Source: Desulfobacterales bacterium (GTDB taxonomy: Bacteria; Desulfobacterota; Desulfobacteria; Desulfobacterales; UBA5852). Taken from it: 6,330 bases of DNA. Shown piece by piece: positions 4,176 through 6,330 of this stretch. Position numbers and translations under genes: made by a program. Numbering within the stretch: position 1 is the first letter of the stretch; every line of letters starts with the position of its first letter. The DNA lies in contig JAERRP010000744.1 of NCBI GenBank assembly GCA_016735415.1, positions 1 to 6,330 of the forward strand, read 5' to 3'. The notes below the pieces were generated by a model. It saw only the letters and a program-made list of their open reading frames with translations. It was not told where the DNA came from and made no database searches.

Positions 4176-6092
4176 TTGAGTTTGCTGGATACCATAAACA
4201 GCCCGGACGACGTCAAAAAGCTGAGACGCTCACAACTCACTCAACTGGCGGATGATATTCGACGAACGATTGTCGAGGTCGTTTCCCAAAACGGCGGGCA
4301 TCTGGCACCAAGCCTGGGGGCGGTCGATCTGGCCATTGCCCTGCACTATGTTTTCGACACGCCGTCCGATAAAATTATCTGGGATGTCGGTCACCAGGCC
4401 TATGCGCACAAACTGCTGACGGGGCGCCGCGCACAGTTTCCCACGATCCGCCAACACAACGGCCTTTCCGGCTTCACCCGTATGAGCGAAAGCCCATATG
4501 ATCCTTTTACAACGGGCCACAGCAGCACATCCATATCCGCCGCCCTGGGCATTGCCTGCGCCAAGCAGATTAAAGCGGAACGCTCCAAAGTGATTGCCGT
4601 GATCGGCGACGGCTCACTGACGGCGGGGCTTGCCTACGAAGGTCTGAACCAGGCCGGCGACGTTCATAAGAATAAGGACCTGATCGTAATCCTCAACGAT
4701 AATGACATGTCCATATCTCCCAATGTAGGAGCCCTGTCATCTTTCTTGAGTCGGACCTTCTCAGCCCGTAAACTTCAGGGACTTCGCAAAGAATTCGGAG
4801 AATTTCTTAAATCATTGCCGAAAATCGGTGATGATATGTATCAGTGGGCCAAACGTTCGGAAGAATCGTTCAAGACGTTCGTGACGCCCGGAATGCTGTT
4901 CGAGGCTTTCAATTTAGATTATTTCGGCCCTATAAACGGTCACAATCTGGATCACCTGATCGATATTCTTCTCAATATCAAAAATATTCAGGACCCTGTC
5001 CTTTTGCATGTGATCACCAAAAAAGGCAAAGGGTATCCTCCGGCCGAAAAAAATCCGGTTCATTTCCATGGTTGCGGCCGTTTCGAAATCGCCACCGGCG
5101 AATGCCTTCAAGACCAGGTCAAGCCACCTTCCTATACCCAGATATTTGGCGAAACCATGGTGGCCCTGGCCCAAAAGGACAAGCGTATCGTCGCGGTTAC
5201 GGCTGCAATGCCCGAAGGAACCGGCCTGGGACAATTTTCTAAAATTTTTCCGGATCGTTTTTTCGACGTCGGCATTGCCGAGCAGCATGGGGTCACTTTC
5301 GCGGCCGGACTCGCCACCGAGGGATTCATACCGGTGGTGTCGATTTACTCCACTTTCCTGCAAAGGGCTTTCGATCAAATTGTTCATGATGTCTGCATTG
5401 AAGCCCTGCCGGTGGTGTTTGCCATAGATCGCGGCGGTATTGTCGGTGAAGACGGCGCGACCCACCATGGCTTGTTCGACCTGTCCTATCTGCGCGGCCT
5501 TCCCAAAATGGTGGTCATGGCCCCCAAGGACGCAAACGAACTCCGACGCATGCTTCTGACGGCGATTCAGCACGATGGCCCCATTGCCCTGCGCTATCCT
5601 CGCGGTACCGCTCCGGGGGCATGTCTGGACGATGAGATTACCCCCATTCCGATCGGCAAAGGGAAAGTGGTTTGCGCCGGTGAAGCGGACGATATCTTAG
5701 TGCTGTCAATCGGTCAAACGGTGTCCGAGGCGATTCGCGCCCGCCGGAAACTTCTTGAAGACGGTATCGGAGTTACCGTCGTCAATGCCCGGTTTGTCAA
5801 ACCGCTGGATCAGAACCTGATCGTTTCCCTGGTGGAGCGTATCCCTAAAATTATCACGGTGGAAGACAATACCAAACAGGGGGGATTCGGCAGTGCCGTC
5901 CTGGAAGCACTGGTCGATAATGGTGTAACCCGGTTTCAAATGGTGCGACTGGGGATCGACGATGTGTTTGTCTCGCACGGCCCCCAGAAGTTGCTTCGCA
6001 ACATCCACAAAATCGATGCCGATGCCATCGTGGCGGCGGCCAAACGGTTGATGCCGCGATCACATCTGCAGGCCGCCGCCGTCAAAAGCTGA
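4176..6092 (+). CDS. dxs: 1-deoxy-D-xylulose-5-phosphate synthase
   Basis: DXS condenses pyruvate and glyceraldehyde 3-phosphate, using thiamine diphosphate and magnesium, to make 1-deoxy-D-xylulose 5-phosphate. This is the first step of the MEP isoprenoid pathway and a precursor for thiamine and pyridoxal. The protein has 638 aa, within the usual range. Visible landmarks are GGHLAPSLGAVDL (40-52, active-site His42), WDVGHQAYAHKLLTGR (69-84), the ThDP/Mg motif GDGSLTAG (144-151) through NDNDMSIS (174-181), the catalytic Glu in AEQHG (E369), STFLQRAFDQ with R397, DRGGIVGEDGATHHG (418-432) and a C-terminal transketolase domain (VEDNTKQGGFG, 562-572). All key residues are present. The TTG at 4176 is chosen because it gives the family start SLLDTINSP; a weak GGGA (4163-4166) lies 9 nt upstream. 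The gene is separated from ispA by the inserted repeat, so its expression may differ from the genes before it. Confidence 0.98.
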   Translation: MSLLDTINSPDDVKKLRRSQLTQLADDIRRTIVEVVSQNGGHLAPSLGAVDLAIALHYVFDTPSDKIIWDVGHQAYAHKLLTGRRAQFPTIRQHNGLSGFTRMSESPYDPFTTGHSSTSISAALGIACAKQIKAERSKVIAVIGDGSLTAGLAYEGLNQAGDVHKNKDLIVILNDNDMSISPNVGALSSFLSRTFSARKLQGLRKEFGEFLKSLPKIGDDMYQWAKRSEESFKTFVTPGMLFEAFNLDYFGPINGHNLDHLIDILLNIKNIQDPVLLHVITKKGKGYPPAEKNPVHFHGCGRFEIATGECLQDQVKPPSYTQIFGETMVALAQKDKRIVAVTAAMPEGTGLGQFSKIFPDRFFDVGIAEQHGVTFAAGLATEGFIPVVSIYSTFLQRAFDQIVHDVCIEALPVVFAIDRGGIVGEDGATHHGLFDLSYLRGLPKMVVMAPKDANELRRMLLTAIQHDGPIALRYPRGTAPGACLDDEITPIPIGKGKVVCAGEADDILVLSIGQTVSEAIRARRKLLEDGIGVTVVNARFVKPLDQNLIVSLVERIPKIITVEDNTKQGGFGSAVLEALVDNGVTRFQMVRLGIDDVFVSHGPQKLLRNIHKIDADAIVAAAKRLMPRSHLQAAAVKS

Positions 6093-6111
6093 ATCACCCC
6101 GCCCCGTCGTT

Positions 6112-6330
6112 ATGGTCAAAACCCCCAAGAATAGGCTGGATATATTAGCGGTTGAAAGAGGCCTGGCGCCCAGCCGGGAAAAGGCCAAGGCGCTTGTCAT
6201 GGCCGGTAAAATCATGGTTTATGGCGAGCCGGTATCGAAACCGGGCGTATCGGTGCCCCTGTCAGCCGTTTTAACCCGCAAAGGCGCTGATCTGCCGTTT
6301 GTCAGTCGTGGCGGGCTCAAACTTCAAGCC
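6112..6330 (+). CDS. tlyA: TlyA family rRNA 2'-O-methyltransferase (N-terminal part, runs off window)
   Basis: The first 73 codons are present. Residues 7-50 form an S4-type RNA-binding domain (NRLDILAVERGLAPSREKAK, VMAGKIMVYGEPV, KPG). They are followed by DLPFVSRGGLKL (60-71), the signature at the start of the FtsJ-like methyltransferase domain of TlyA proteins. TlyA of mycobacteria 2'-O-methylates 16S and 23S rRNA and affects capreomycin sensitivity; older annotations call the family hemolysin. The ATG lies 19 nt after the dxs stop with no good Shine-Dalgarno, so translation may depend on ribosomes arriving from dxs. The dxs-tlyA adjacency is common in bacteria. The catalytic SAM-binding part lies outside the window and cannot be checked. 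Confidence 0.93.
   Translation, partial: MVKTPKNRLDILAVERGLAPSREKAKALVMAGKIMVYGEPVSKPGVSVPLSAVLTRKGADLPFVSRGGLKLQA

Noticed and set aside
4914..5573. 219-aa minus-strand open frame
   Set aside because: It lies entirely antisense to the highly conserved centre of dxs and shows no family pattern.
1..6330. CRISPR array, tRNA, rRNA, prophage or defence genes
   Set aside because: No regularly spaced repeats, tRNA-like cloverleaf with conserved T-arm, transposase, integrase or defence-family motif was seen. All sizeable coding regions are housekeeping or small hypothetical genes.

Overview
The window looks like ordinary chromosomal DNA of a Gram-negative, delta-type proteobacterium (Desulfobacterota-like). 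This placement is an inference from three things: protein flavour, the gene order xseA-xseB-ispA-dxs-tlyA, and a dispersed structured repeat of a type I associate with Desulfobacterales genomes. No rRNA or other decisive marker is present.

Layout. Positions 1-103 hold the right-hand part of a structured repeat. A Bax inhibitor-1 family membrane protein gene follows on the minus strand (103-831), with a strong Shine-Dalgarno and candidate promoters in the divergent spacer. That spacer (832-1076) also holds a 30-bp hairpin and a tandem/inverted heptamer repeat. An uncharacterised 111-aa protein (1077-1412) is read on the plus strand. Next come the two exonuclease VII subunits, xseA (GTG start, 1462-2838) and xseB (2819-3058, overlapping xseA by 20 bp), then the polyprenyl synthase ispA (3088-3984). 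A complete 158-bp copy of the repeat fills most of the ispA-dxs gap (3984-4141). It is followed by dxs (TTG start, 4176-6092) and the first 73 codons of tlyA (6112 to the window edge).

How the genes work together. DXS makes 1-deoxy-D-xylulose 5-phosphate, the entry step of the MEP isoprenoid pathway. IspA condenses the resulting C5 units into prenyl diphosphate. XseA and XseB form exonuclease VII, which degrades single-stranded DNA. TlyA is an rRNA 2'-O-methyltransferase. Grouping these functions is a widespread bacterial arrangement and probably reflects one transcription unit.

The most unusual content is intergenic. The two repeat copies share two adjacent hairpins, one showing compensatory base changes between copies. 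Each copy has an end lying exactly on the stop codon of a gene, as TA followed by AGGG. This suggests a non-autonomous mobile element that inserts at TA dinucleotides and recreates the stop codon.
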